The position numbers were made by a program, and so were the translations under genes. Under the pieces are notes generated by a model, which searched no databases, was not told where the DNA came from, and was given only the letters and a program-made list of their open reading frames with translations. Of a DNA stretch of 64,000 nucleotides, positions 1 through 9,147 are shown in pieces; within the stretch, counting starts at the first letter, position 1, and each line of letters starts with the position of its first letter. Source of the DNA: Bythopirellula polymerisocia (lineage in GTDB: Bacteria; Planctomycetota; Planctomycetia; Pirellulales; Lacipirellulaceae); contig NZ_SJPS01000008.1 of NCBI RefSeq assembly GCF_007860015.1, positions 62,001 through 126,000 of the forward strand, read 5' to 3'.

Positions 1-1889
1 CGAGATTCTTCAATGCGCCCCAGCCGCAAGAGTGCCCCGCCCATCGCGTTGAGCGTTTGACCGTAACTGCGTTGTACCTCTGAATTGTCGGGAGACGACT
101 CCAGTAGTTGCTCTTGCAATTCAACCGCACGCTCAAAATGAGGTAGGGCATCTTTGGGGGAGTCGACTAACTGCACAATCGTGCCGACCAGATAGTTAGC
201 CTCGGCCACCTCTCCTTGCAAGGAAGGATCGTCTTGCCGTTGTTCGAGGAAGTCCTGGTAATAGACGAGTGCCCGACGCAAGAGCTCCTGGCGGAGGTTT
301 TGCATGCCAGGCTGTTGGATTAGCGTGTTTTCGCTCACGTCAGTCAGAAAACCTCGGACAGCGCTACGGGCCAGGTCAAAGTTACGCTGAGCGAGTTCAC
401 GTTGTTGGGTTGCCTCGACAAAGTTGCTTTGCGCCTGTTCCCGGGCCGTCCTTTCGCGAACGTTCGCGGCGCTGAGAAGAACGACTCCGATGGTGAGGGC
501 AGTGACGGCCACGGTGAGGGCAGCAGCCGAGCTAAGGACAAGGGCTTTGTGATTGCGGATCCAGCGCCAAGCACGGGCCGGCAAGGGCTCACGGTAGGCA
601 AGGACTCGCTCGTCGGCCATGAAACGTTCCAAGTCATCGGACATCCCGCGGGCCGACTGGTAGCGATCTTGTGGCAGGCGAGCCATGGCTTTGAGGCAGA
701 TTGCCTCGAGAGCGCGAGGAACCTGAGGATTTATCTCGCGAGGCTTGGGAAAGCGACTCATCTGGACGTTGCCCAGGACTTCTTCTTCGTTCCCCTTGAA
801 GGGAGGGGAACCAGTCAAAACGTGATAAAGGGTAGACCCTAGGCTGTAGATATCGCTGGTGGCATCAAGCGCATCGAGTCGCCCCGCCGCCTGCTCGGGA
901 CTCATGAACGAGGGGGTACCAACGACGCGGCCAATCTGGGTGCTGGTGGAACTGGCTCGCTGGGTGGTTTGCACTTTCGGGACAATGGATTCGTCAGTCT
1001 GGGTTGGATCGGTGAGCGTCTTGGCAAGGCCCCAGTCGACGACCAACGTTTCGCCGTAGTCCCCCAACATAATGTTGCTTGGTTTGATGTCGCGGTGGAT
1101 GACGCCCCGGCTATGGGCATAGTCAAGGGCGTGGCAAACGTGGATGATCTTGGCCACCAACTGGCGAAATTGCAACTGCTTCTCGGCGGGAGGAGAGGTG
1201 TCCTTGTAGAAATCAGTGACTGCATCTTGCAGGTTCAGACCGTGAATGAACCGCATCGCATAGAAGGGTCGACCATCGGCAAAATGGCCCAGGCTGTAGA
1301 CGGGGACGACACCTGGATGCTCGAGTGCTCCCGTGATTTCCGCCTCGCGGATGAAGCGATTACGATTCTCCTCGTGGTCTGCGTGGGCCGGGAGAATCTC
1401 TTTGAGGGCAATCTCGCGGTGGAGTTCTTCGTCTAGTGCAATAGATACACAACCTAGCCCCCCTTTCTGATGAACTCTTAGGAAGGTGAATCGTTGTTTC
1501 GAGTCGGCGATCTCACTCGTAACCGGAGCCAGGGTTGTGTATTGATCTGTGCTAGGAGTTGCCAATGTGTCGAACTCGACGGTTCCTTTTACGTCGGTAT
1601 CATCGATACCTTTGAGCGTGGCACGCACCGCTTCGAAAGCTTCGAGCGATTTAAGACTCTGCCGGGGATCATCACCGTTGCGCTCGAGATGTTTGCGAAC
1701 GACTCCATCGATGAGCTGGCTCTCTTCACGACTGAGCATCCCTTGCTCGACAAAGACCTCGCTCAGGGGCGTTTCCTTGTCGAGTATCCAGCGGCTTGTG
1801 GCAGCGATAAGATCATCGCGAGAGACAAAATCAAGCTGCACCGCCAGCACCCCAAAGAGCAAGTTTCGATCGGCGGAAGCAGTTGCCAT
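1..1889 (-). CDS. Serine/threonine protein kinase, C-terminus beyond window edge
   Basis: A membrane-anchored eukaryotic-type protein kinase. 629 codons are visible and the reading frame runs off the left edge. The ATG at 1889 is fixed by an in-frame stop three codons upstream. Residues 1-80 form the N-terminal module common in Pirellulales kinases. The glycine-rich loop lies near 143-148 and the ATP-binding Lys at 163 (ALKEI). The catalytic loop HRDIKPSN is near 264. The DFG position reads DWG, followed by GTPSFMSPEQ of the activation segment. A single hydrophobic span near 451-472 is followed by a coiled and probably TPR-like outer part. Kinase function is clear from the motifs. The substrate and signal are unknown, and membrane topology is inferred from the one span. 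Confidence 0.93.
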   Translation of the reverse strand, partial: MATASADRNLLFGVLAVQLDFVSRDDLIAATSRWILDKETPLSEVFVEQGMLSREESQLIDGVVRKHLERNGDDPRQSLKSLEAFEAVRATLKGIDDTDVKGTVEFDTLATPSTDQYTTLAPVTSEIADSKQRFTFLRVHQKGGLGCVSIALDEELHREIALKEILPAHADHEENRNRFIREAEITGALEHPGVVPVYSLGHFADGRPFYAMRFIHGLNLQDAVTDFYKDTSPPAEKQLQFRQLVAKIIHVCHALDYAHSRGVIHRDIKPSNIMLGDYGETLVVDWGLAKTLTDPTQTDESIVPKVQTTQRASSTSTQIGRVVGTPSFMSPEQAAGRLDALDATSDIYSLGSTLYHVLTGSPPFKGNEEEVLGNVQMSRFPKPREINPQVPRALEAICLKAMARLPQDRYQSARGMSDDLERFMADERVLAYREPLPARAWRWIRNHKALVLSSAAALTVAVTALTIGVVLLSAANVRERTAREQAQSNFVEATQQRELAQRNFDLARSAVRGFLTDVSENTLIQQPGMQNLRQELLRRALVYYQDFLEQRQDDPSLQGEVAEANYLVGTIVQLVDSPKDALPHFERAVELQEQLLESSPDNSEVQRSYGQTLNAMGGALLRLGRIEES

Positions 1890-2018
1890 GGCTGCGACTT
1901 ACGGCGGACTAGTGACATTTTTCAGTACGAACTGTAGTGTACGAAGCCACTAGTGATGTTGCAAAGGCCGATCCGCTACTTGGGCCCGGCAACTCGTTGA
2001 GTTGCGGCTAGCTTATTC

Positions 2019-3524
2019 CTAGAAGATCCGTTGCAGCTGGAGATTGTACTCAAAGTCGAAGCCGCGGTTGGTACCCGTGGTAACAGGTGCAGTGATACCG
2101 TTGGTTATTACCCAGTTGCCTACGTTGGCTGACACGCCTCCTACAAGATTGACGATATCAACGCGATTGTTGCGGTTGCCGACTGTGATGGTATCAAAGC
2201 CTGTAATGGAGGAGCCAGAGACCGTGACCAAGGGGACCTCTCCCAAGCTGGCATCGTTGAGAGTGGTTGTGTAATGTACCTCGAACAATCCCGAAAGTCT
2301 TTGAATAAAATCTGCATTGGGATCCTCGGCCAGCACATAGCCCCATCCCAGGTTAAGTCGCATAAGGGTTTGAGGGATGATTTTCCCCACTCCAATGGGG
2401 AAGGGAGTGATGAATCCGTATTGAGTATCCCCTGCTTCGGGAAAGTTGTTGCTTACGGTGCCACTTCCATTGGTATCGTAAGTCGCCAGTCCTCCACCGC
2501 CAACCGTGAAGAATGAACTGTTGGCAGCTACTTCCACTTGCATAAACCCTTGGTGGAAGAACCGTTCGGTTGGTTGGACGACCCACGCCAGGTAGGGTGA
2601 AAGATAGACAGTCTCATTGGAGGCAATAGACGAAATCTGAATGGCGTATCTGGCCAAAAGATCTGGGTCCGTAAAGGTGATGTATTCATCGATGGTCGCG
2701 TCGTAGGTGACGTCCCGAGCCGTGGGCAAGGTCACGCCAAGCCCGGCCGAGATGGCATAGTTCTCACGTTCGCAAAGCAAGGCTTTGAAGATCATGGAGA
2801 TGTTGCCCAACTCTACTCGACGATCGCTGTTGAATCCAAAGAGCGGATCAAATCCAGGAGCAAAACCGACGGTTTGATCGAAGGGATTTACAGCGTAGGA
2901 GCCTATCTGAGAGTTCAAGCGATAATCGAGAGGCATCCTGATTTCCATCGACATCATGCGATCGAAGAAGGTTTTTTCGCCGGCAAGCGTGAAGCGGTCG
3001 ATGTTAAAATCTTCAGAAAAATCGAAGACGCGCGTCGGTGTCGCGTTCTCAAAATGACGGTAGCTGAAGTAGACTCGATCGGTGGGCAATGGGGTATTGG
3101 CTTCGGAAATATTGAGTCTGCTGCAAGCCATCGTAGGATGACCTAGATCGACATCCAGGAAAGAACCATACGACAAGCAGGCACCAGCCCCCGTGTCACC
3201 AATCATGAAGGGTACGCTGGAGAGCCCGGAATCACGGGAGGAATCGCTAGATGATTGTTGTCTCTGGGCCAATTGCATGCCAGGACGCCGCTGGGGGGCG
3301 AGCATCTGCGCTAGTTCCAGATTGCTATCTTCGATGAGGGGCAACTCGTGGAGTTCTTCGGTCGATGAGTCGACGATTGCGGGTGACCAATAACTGGCCG
3401 GGTCGCCAAGCAGCGAGTCGATCTGCTGATCCGCCGCCCAGACGGAGTCGAGCGGGAGTGAGAATAGAACTATTACTGTCACCCAATCAGCGCAGCATGT
3501 GCGCAATCGTCTGCAATCGAACAT
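2019..3524 (-). CDS. BBP7-like outer-membrane beta-barrel protein
   Basis: Likely a secreted or outer-membrane barrel protein of the planctomycete BBP7 type, about 501 residues. I chose the ATG at 3524 rather than an upstream one at 3656. It is preceded by AGGGAGGG about 8 nt away and directly opens a signal peptide (hydrophobic VIVLFSLPLDSVWA, then charged mature sequence). After a Gln/Ser-rich linker the protein has alternating aromatic and polar strands, many Asn-rich turns, and ends in an aromatic residue (QRIF), as barrel proteins do. No enzymatic motif is visible. The family name rests on overall resemblance and the function is not known. Confidence 0.7.
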   Translation of the reverse strand: MFDCRRLRTCCADWVTVIVLFSLPLDSVWAADQQIDSLLGDPASYWSPAIVDSSTEELHELPLIEDSNLELAQMLAPQRRPGMQLAQRQQSSSDSSRDSGLSSVPFMIGDTGAGACLSYGSFLDVDLGHPTMACSRLNISEANTPLPTDRVYFSYRHFENATPTRVFDFSEDFNIDRFTLAGEKTFFDRMMSMEIRMPLDYRLNSQIGSYAVNPFDQTVGFAPGFDPLFGFNSDRRVELGNISMIFKALLCERENYAISAGLGVTLPTARDVTYDATIDEYITFTDPDLLARYAIQISSIASNETVYLSPYLAWVVQPTERFFHQGFMQVEVAANSSFFTVGGGGLATYDTNGSGTVSNNFPEAGDTQYGFITPFPIGVGKIIPQTLMRLNLGWGYVLAEDPNADFIQRLSGLFEVHYTTTLNDASLGEVPLVTVSGSSITGFDTITVGNRNNRVDIVNLVGGVSANVGNWVITNGITAPVTTGTNRGFDFEYNLQLQRIF

Positions 3525-3794
3525 CGTCAAAGCCCTCCCTGGACTCACGCGAAATACCCTCTGCGGATTACTCCCCATCCATGGGGAGTGTGGAGCCATC
3601 TTCAAAGCACGCCAGAGGTTGGCCGCCACATTCTCATGCATCGGGGGACCAGACACGCTGATTGAGAGGATTACAACGCGTGGCGCAAAGATTCCATGCT
3701 AGCGGTGCCGGTAGTATCGGTTATGCCGAACGCAATGAAAACGAGCCCACCCGACATCCGTTACAAACCGTAAAGTTTGCCACGCTCGATGGGC

Positions 3795-4367
3795 CTATTC
3801 ACCTAGTCGCGAGTGTGATAACGGGACATAGGTCGCACCAGAGCGAGAGAGTCTACTGGCAAAGACTACCACTTCGTCGACGCTCATTGCTCCCCCGTCG
3901 AAGTCGGAGAGGTGGTTCAATTCGCTAATCAAGCCGGCCTGGTTTCCAGTTCTGGAGCCTACGCGGCCCAGAGTGAGATGGGGCACAAATTTGCGAAGCT
4001 CACCACGAAACCCGAGATCTTCCAAATTTCGCTCAATGGCTGCCTGCAATTGACAGAACTCGTCGGATCCTTCGCCAACCCCGAGCCACAATGTGCGAGG
4101 ACGATCCGACTTGGGAAAGGCACCTATTCCCCGTGCTGCGAGAGAAAACGGCTCTAGTCGGCTTGCGACTCTCTGGACGCGCCGGCAGACCTCGGCGATT
4201 TCTTCGTCGGTTAGATCGCCCAGAAATTGCAAGGTCCAATGCAGGTTCTCGGGCTCAACCCACTTCACCTGCTCGGCATGTGGCCTGAGCCGTGAAATGA
4301 CCTGTTGGGCCTGGGTATGAACCCCGTCAGAGGCTTCCACGGCGATGAAGGTGCGAGTTTTGGCCAT
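3795..4367 (-). CDS. thpR: RNA 2',3'-cyclic phosphodiesterase
   Basis: A member of the 2H phosphoesterase (LigT/ThpR) family, which opens 2',3'-cyclic phosphates on RNA ends and has in-vitro RNA ligase activity. Its 190 residues match the family size. Both HxT motifs are present: His43-Trp-Thr45 in NLHWTLQFLG and His130-Leu-Thr132 in PHLTLGRVG. The gene begins 50 nt after the clpC stop on the same strand. A GC-rich hairpin sits in that gap, so it may be read as a weaker distal gene of the clpC transcript. Function is assigned from the paired motifs; the in-vivo RNA substrate is unknown. Confidence 0.92.
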   Translation of the reverse strand: MAKTRTFIAVEASDGVHTQAQQVISRLRPHAEQVKWVEPENLHWTLQFLGDLTDEEIAEVCRRVQRVASRLEPFSLAARGIGAFPKSDRPRTLWLGVGEGSDEFCQLQAAIERNLEDLGFRGELRKFVPHLTLGRVGSRTGNQAGLISELNHLSDFDGGAMSVDEVVVFASRLSRSGATYVPLSHSRLGE

Positions 4368-4380
4368 AGCGAAGTGATAA

Positions 4381-4408
4381 GAGTCGGGGGCGAGGACGCC
4401 CCCGGCTC
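4381..4408 (-). terminator. GC-rich hairpin between clpC and thpR
   Basis: The arms 4381-4391 and 4398-4408 pair over 11 bp (one G-U), with GC-rich flanks and a six-base loop. It lies between the clpC stop and the thpR start. There is no U-tract on the minus strand, so it is more likely an attenuating or RNA-stabilising hairpin than a full terminator. Confidence 0.4.
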
Positions 4409-4417
4409 GCTTAACTA

Positions 4418-6973
4418 TTAGCCTTCGCCACTCTCGTCGTCGTCACCACCTTCGGCAATGGCACCTACGGGCTCTGGCTCGGATTCGCCAGATAGTATTC
4501 CTTCAAAAGCCAATTGCTTCTTGTCGGCGACTTTCTTCACGCTCACGCGGATGATGTCTTTGCCGTTGAATTCGCCCTTAAGGAGTTCTTCAGCCAGGGG
4601 ATCCTCGACGAAGGACTCGATCGCACGCCGCAATGGCCGCGCACCATAATCGGTGTTCGAACCTTTCTTGACGAGGAATTCTTTGGCTTCGTCGGAAAGC
4701 TCAAGCAAGAGACCTCGCTCTTGTAGACGACTGCGAATCTTGCTGAGTTCCAGTTCCACGACTTCCTTCAAGTCCTTTTGCGTCAAATGACGGAAGACAA
4801 TGATGTCGTTCACGCGATTGATGAATTCAGGACGGAATACCTTTTCGATTTCCTCGACAACGCGTTTCTTCATGCTGTCGTAGGAGGCATCTTCGTCGGG
4901 CTTCTGGAAGCCAAAAGCGGCTTCGTTCTTGATCGCGTCGGCACCTGCATTGGTTGTCATGATCAAGATCACGTTGCGGAAATCGACGTTGCGGCCAAAG
5001 CTGTCGGTGAGCCGGCCTTCTTCCATGAGCTGTAACAGCATATTGAAAACTTCAGGATGTGCCTTCTCGATTTCGTCCAGAAGCACTACGGCGTAAGGAC
5101 GTCGGCGGATCTGCTCGGTAAGCTGACCTCCTTCTTCGTAACCCACGTAACCTGGAGGGGCACCAATCAGTCGGCTAATGTTGTGCTTTTCCATGTACTC
5201 GCTCATGTCGATCTGGATGAGTGCATCCTGATCGCCAAACATGAACTCGGCCAAAGCCTTGGCCAACAAGGTCTTGCCGACGCCTGTTGGACCGGCAAAG
5301 ACAAAGCACCCTGTCGGACGCTTGGGGTCCTGCAAACCACTGCGGCTGCGGCGCACTGCTTTGGCGATAGCTTTGATCGCTTCGTCCTGGCTGATGACGC
5401 TTTGGTGCAGTTCCTCTTCCATCTTCATCAGGCGGAGCGTGTCTTCCGTGGTCATGCGCGTGAGTGGGATACCGGTCATCTTTGAGACGACCTCCGCAAT
5501 GACTTCCTCATCGACCACACCACCATTTTCACGAGACTTATCTCGCCAATCCTTGGTGATCTGCTGCTTCTTTTTCTTGAGCTTATCGGCCTGGTCGCGG
5601 AGAGCGGCGGCCTTTTCAAAATCCTGGTTCGCAACCGCCTCTTCTTTTTCGCGGTTGAGTTGCTCGACGTCGTCGTCGATCTCTTTGAGATTGGGCGGCT
5701 TGCTCATCGTCTTGAGACGTACGCGGGCACCGGACTCGTCAATCACGTCGATCGCCTTGTCTGGCAGGCAGCGACCGGTGATGTAACGGTCGGAGTATTC
5801 CACAGCCGCCTTGATGGCGTCATCGGTGATTTGAACGCGGTGATGCTCTTCGTAGCGGTCGCGTAGCCCTTCAAGAATTTTGACGGTGTCCTCAGGGCTA
5901 CTCGGCTCAACCAGCACTTCCTGGAAGCGGCGGGCCAGTGCCGAATCTTTCTCGATATATTTTCGATACTCATCCAGAGTCGTGGCACCGATGCATTGGA
6001 TCTCGCCGCGAGCGAGGGCAGGTTTTAGCACGTTCGAGGCATCAATGGCACCTTCGGCGCCACCAGCACCCACGAGGGTATGCAATTCATCGATGAACAG
6101 GATTGTGTTCTTCGCGCGGCGAACTTCGTTCATGACGGCCTTGATGCGCTCTTCGAATTGGCCGCGATATTTCGTACCCGCGACCATCATCGCCAAGTCC
6201 AGCACCACGATTCGACGCTCGAGCAATAGTTCCGGCACGTTGCCATCGACCACACGCTGGGCAAATCCTTCGACAATGGCGGTTTTTCCAACACCAGCTT
6301 CACCCAACAGCACGGGATTGTTCTTCGTGCGGCGGCAGAGCACCTGGATCGCCCGTTCGATTTCCTTCTCGCGGCCAATCACCGGGTCGAGTTTGCCTTG
6401 TCGAGCAAGTTCGGTCAGGTCGCGGCCAAAGCTATCTAGGGCAGGAGTCTTGCTCTTGCTGCTCTTACGGCTCTCGCGTTCCTCTTCGCCCCCTTCGCCA
6501 ACACGACCACCACGCGGAGAGTCTTCCCCCTCGAGGCCGTGACCTAGCAAATTCAATACTTCCTCGCGAACATCTTCCAGCTTGAGGCCCAGGTTCATAA
6601 GTACTTGAGCGGCGACACCTTCTTGCTCGCGGAGGAGGCCCAGCAGGATGTGTTCAGTGCCGACGTAGTTGTGATTCAGATGGCGGGCCTCTTCCATCGA
6701 ATACTCGATGACTTTCTTGGCACGCGGTGTCTGAGGCAGTTTGCCCATGGTCACCATGTCAGGGCCGCTCTGCACAAGCTTCTCCACCTCAAGGCGGATC
6801 TTGCGGAGATCGACGTCTAGATTCTTCAGCACGTTGGCCGCGACACCGCTCCCCTCTTTGATCAATCCTAGGAGGATATGCTCGGTGCCGATGTATTCGT
6901 GATTGAATCGTTGGGCCTCTTGGTTGGCCAATTGCATCACTTTGCGGGCGCGGTCTGTGAAACGTTCGTACAT
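4418..6973 (-). CDS. clpC: ATP-dependent Clp protease ATP-binding subunit ClpC
   Basis: An AAA+ unfoldase that feeds proteins to ClpP; 851 residues, normal for ClpC. The start is the ATG at 6973 (MYERFTDRARK), preceded by GGGAG about 8 nt away; an upstream in-frame extension lacks family similarity. It has two N-terminal Clp repeats (each with the GTEHILLGL motif), a first AAA domain with Walker A GEAGVGKT, a UVR coiled region (near residues 415-450) and a second AAA domain with GPTGVGKT. The C-terminal part carries a GF-containing loop (AAFGFQ) at the place where ClpC contacts ClpP. No ClpP, McsA or McsB lies nearby. The next genes on the same strand are thpR downstream and a TPR-like membrane protein upstream. 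Confidence 0.97.
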   Translation of the reverse strand: MYERFTDRARKVMQLANQEAQRFNHEYIGTEHILLGLIKEGSGVAANVLKNLDVDLRKIRLEVEKLVQSGPDMVTMGKLPQTPRAKKVIEYSMEEARHLNHNYVGTEHILLGLLREQEGVAAQVLMNLGLKLEDVREEVLNLLGHGLEGEDSPRGGRVGEGGEEERESRKSSKSKTPALDSFGRDLTELARQGKLDPVIGREKEIERAIQVLCRRTKNNPVLLGEAGVGKTAIVEGFAQRVVDGNVPELLLERRIVVLDLAMMVAGTKYRGQFEERIKAVMNEVRRAKNTILFIDELHTLVGAGGAEGAIDASNVLKPALARGEIQCIGATTLDEYRKYIEKDSALARRFQEVLVEPSSPEDTVKILEGLRDRYEEHHRVQITDDAIKAAVEYSDRYITGRCLPDKAIDVIDESGARVRLKTMSKPPNLKEIDDDVEQLNREKEEAVANQDFEKAAALRDQADKLKKKKQQITKDWRDKSRENGGVVDEEVIAEVVSKMTGIPLTRMTTEDTLRLMKMEEELHQSVISQDEAIKAIAKAVRRSRSGLQDPKRPTGCFVFAGPTGVGKTLLAKALAEFMFGDQDALIQIDMSEYMEKHNISRLIGAPPGYVGYEEGGQLTEQIRRRPYAVVLLDEIEKAHPEVFNMLLQLMEEGRLTDSFGRNVDFRNVILIMTTNAGADAIKNEAAFGFQKPDEDASYDSMKKRVVEEIEKVFRPEFINRVNDIIVFRHLTQKDLKEVVELELSKIRSRLQERGLLLELSDEAKEFLVKKGSNTDYGARPLRRAIESFVEDPLAEELLKGEFNGKDIIRVSVKKVADKKQLAFEGILSGESEPEPVGAIAEGGDDDESGEG

Positions 6974-7031
6974 GGGTCTTCTCCCGGGGACTATTTGCCA
7001 ATCCGCAACTGGCAAGTTTCCTCATTGTGGA

Positions 7032-7754
7032 TTACGCTGCCAGGCGTCGGTTGGTTTCGTTGTTCATCTCTTGCTGATCGCTAGGTTCTTCAGCAGAGAT
7101 TTCGTTTGTGTGTTCGTTATTGGCTTCTTGTTCAAATGATACTGTCGTCGCGGCGAGTTCCTGTCGCTCGTTAATTTCCTGTCGCTCCGCTGCGATTTCG
7201 TATTGCCACTCGTCGGCAGCTTCCAGCCGAGCGAGTTTGTCTAGTTGGCGAAGTGCTTCGCTATATCTGCCCTGACGCCGCCACAGCGTGGCAAGCATCA
7301 ATCGGCCCTGCACGTCGCGGGCATCCTCTTTGAGCAGTTTGAGGAGCAGTTGCTCCGTGGCCACCCAATCGCCCGCCAGGTACACCCTTTGGGCATCGAT
7401 GAACAATTGTTCTCTCACCTGCCTTCCTAAGGCAACAGCAACACTGGTTGCTGACTCATCATGAGGCATCTGGCTGGCAATTTCCTGATTCCCGCTACGT
7501 CGCAAGTCGACGCGACTTCGCCACAATGAAAATAACCAGACAACGGCCAAAGCAATCGTGCCACCTAGTATATGCTGCGGTGGGATCCACTCATCATATA
7601 CGCAGGTCGCCAGCAATAGCGTGTTGGCCAATGCGGTAAATCCTACCGCCACAACCAGTCCTACCCAAGACCCCCGATTCCACAGTTGGGGCAATCCTGG
7701 ATAAAAACACGCTATCCTTGCTAGTTTTCGCGTTGGTACCATGAACATTTCCAA
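7032..7754 (-). CDS. TPR-like membrane protein of unknown function
   Basis: A 240-residue protein with two hydrophobic segments (about residues 28-50 and 62-78) followed by a soluble helical part. That part contains a TPR-like pair (motifs around RVYLAGDWVATEQLLLKL and LMLATLWRRQGRYSEALRQL) and an acidic, Glu-rich tail. The likely start is a TTG at 7754, because AAGGAG lies 11 nt before it; ATGs at 7748 and 7742 are in frame. It stands 58 nt upstream of clpC on the same strand and could be co-transcribed with it. TPR regions usually mediate protein contacts, but the partner is unknown. Confidence 0.7.
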   Translation of the reverse strand: MEMFMVPTRKLARIACFYPGLPQLWNRGSWVGLVVAVGFTALANTLLLATCVYDEWIPPQHILGGTIALAVVWLFSLWRSRVDLRRSGNQEIASQMPHDESATSVAVALGRQVREQLFIDAQRVYLAGDWVATEQLLLKLLKEDARDVQGRLMLATLWRRQGRYSEALRQLDKLARLEAADEWQYEIAAERQEINERQELAATTVSFEQEANNEHTNEISAEEPSDQQEMNNETNRRLAA

Positions 7755-8067
7755 TACCGCGCGGACTCCTTGATACCAATTCCTGGCATTGCCAGATCAG
7801 CGTCAAAACAGTCTCGAAAGTGTAGCCCGCAGCGGTTTCAAAGCAAGGCAACCTCAAACGGGGTCACATTTTAGGGCATCTCAAAGGTTTTCGAATTGTC
7901 TGATAAATAGAGTGACAAGTGGGAGAGTCGGCCTAGGACAGTTCGCTGATGGGGAAGATAACGATAATAGTGGCAGGCGACGAGGGCGGTTTAGGTTGCT
8001 GAGTACCAAACTGGACATCTGGGCGAGGCTCGCGAAGCAGTCATAATAGGGAATTACGATTGCTAGC
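7755..8067. other. Divergent intergenic region
   Basis: This stretch separates the TPR-like gene (minus) from thiE (plus) and must hold both promoters. I looked for a TPP riboswitch before thiE and did not find its conserved pieces. I see no gene, strong hairpin or repeat in it. Confidence 0.5.
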
Positions 8068-9147
8068 ATGATCTTGCACAATTTTATGAGTGACAATTCC
8101 ACCTTTCGCGTTCTTGATGCCGCCGCCAATCGGGCGCTCGAAGGTGCGCGTGTAGTCGAGGACTTTTGCCGGTTCGTGCTCGACGATGCCCATCTCACCC
8201 GGTTAGTCAAAGAGCTTCGGCACGATTTGGCCCCGGCACTCGTCACCTTGCCCCGCGAAAGTCGCCACGCCCAGCGTGAGACGCAGCAGGATATAGGGAC
8301 AGAGATTTCGACTCCGAGTGAGGCCACTCGGACAGATGCGTGGGATGTCTGTCAGGCAAGTTCTGAGCGAGTGAAGCAGTCATTGCGTAGCCTGGAAGAA
8401 TTCAGCAAAACAATCTCGCCAGAAATCGCATCTCGATTCGAAGCACTCCGCTACCAGTGGTACACGATAGAAAAATCCTTATCCGCAACCCACACCAGCC
8501 GCTCGCGGCTTGGCGACGTTCGGCTCTGCGTGCTGGTTGATGGCAGAGAAAGTATCGAGGCATTCGCAGAGCTAGTTCAGCAACTGGCGGATGCCGGCGT
8601 CGATATGATTCAACTGCGCGACAAAACTCTCGGCGATCGGGAGTTAGTCAAGCGAGCATCCCTCCTTCGCGAAATCTCATGTTCACACGAACCCGCTCCG
8701 CTGGTGATCATCAACGACCGGGCCGACATCGCCACAGCTGCAAATGCCGACGGGGCACATCTCGGGCAAGATGACTTGAACGTGAAAGCGGCCCGCGCGA
8801 TCATCGGGCCGCGCAAGCTGATCGGTGTTTCAACGCATAACATTGAGCAGGCCCGCGCGGCAGTGCTCGACGGCGCGAACTACATAGGCGTGGGGCCGAC
8901 GTTTCCTTCGCAGACCAAATCGTTTGATCAGTTTCCTGGGACGGAGTTGCTCAAACAAGTGGCAGCGGAAATTTCGCTCCCGGCGTTTGCGATTGGCGGG
9001 CTCACGTTAGAAAGTCTGCCTGAGGTATTGAAGACGGGGATCACACGGGTGGCGGTGAGTGGGGCGGTGGTTGGGGCGGATAATCCGCGTGCAGCGTTGA
9101 CGGTTTTACTCAATACTTTAACTAGGGATGAATCAATCCCACCATAA
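8068..9147 (+). CDS. thiE: Bifunctional-type thiamine phosphate synthase (ThiD2-ThiE fusion)
   Basis: Joins HMP-pyrophosphate and thiazole phosphate to make thiamine monophosphate. The C-terminal part (from about residue 148, RLCVLVDG) is a complete ThiE TIM barrel: DMIQLRDK, IINDRADIA, GAHLGQDDL, IGVSTH, YIGVGPTFPSQTK and FAIGG. Residues 1-140 (FRVLDAAANRALEGARVVED...) match the ThiD2-type domain found at the N-terminus of ThiE in several phyla; that family has been reported as an HMP-phosphate kinase. The fusion would thus couple two consecutive steps. ATG at 8068 is used; ATG at 8086 is a possible alternative. It overlaps the convergent DUF4253 gene by 15 bp at its end. Confidence 0.93.
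   Translation: MILHNFMSDNSTFRVLDAAANRALEGARVVEDFCRFVLDDAHLTRLVKELRHDLAPALVTLPRESRHAQRETQQDIGTEISTPSEATRTDAWDVCQASSERVKQSLRSLEEFSKTISPEIASRFEALRYQWYTIEKSLSATHTSRSRLGDVRLCVLVDGRESIEAFAELVQQLADAGVDMIQLRDKTLGDRELVKRASLLREISCSHEPAPLVIINDRADIATAANADGAHLGQDDLNVKAARAIIGPRKLIGVSTHNIEQARAAVLDGANYIGVGPTFPSQTKSFDQFPGTELLKQVAAEISLPAFAIGGLTLESLPEVLKTGITRVAVSGAVVGADNPRAALTVLLNTLTRDESIPP

Noticed and set aside
5241..6542. Long plus-strand frames antisense to clpC
   Set aside because: Shadows of a highly conserved gene in high-GC third positions.
7755..8067. TPP riboswitch before thiE
   Set aside because: The conserved CUGAGA and ACC-UGA-UCUGG elements of the riboswitch are not present in this region.
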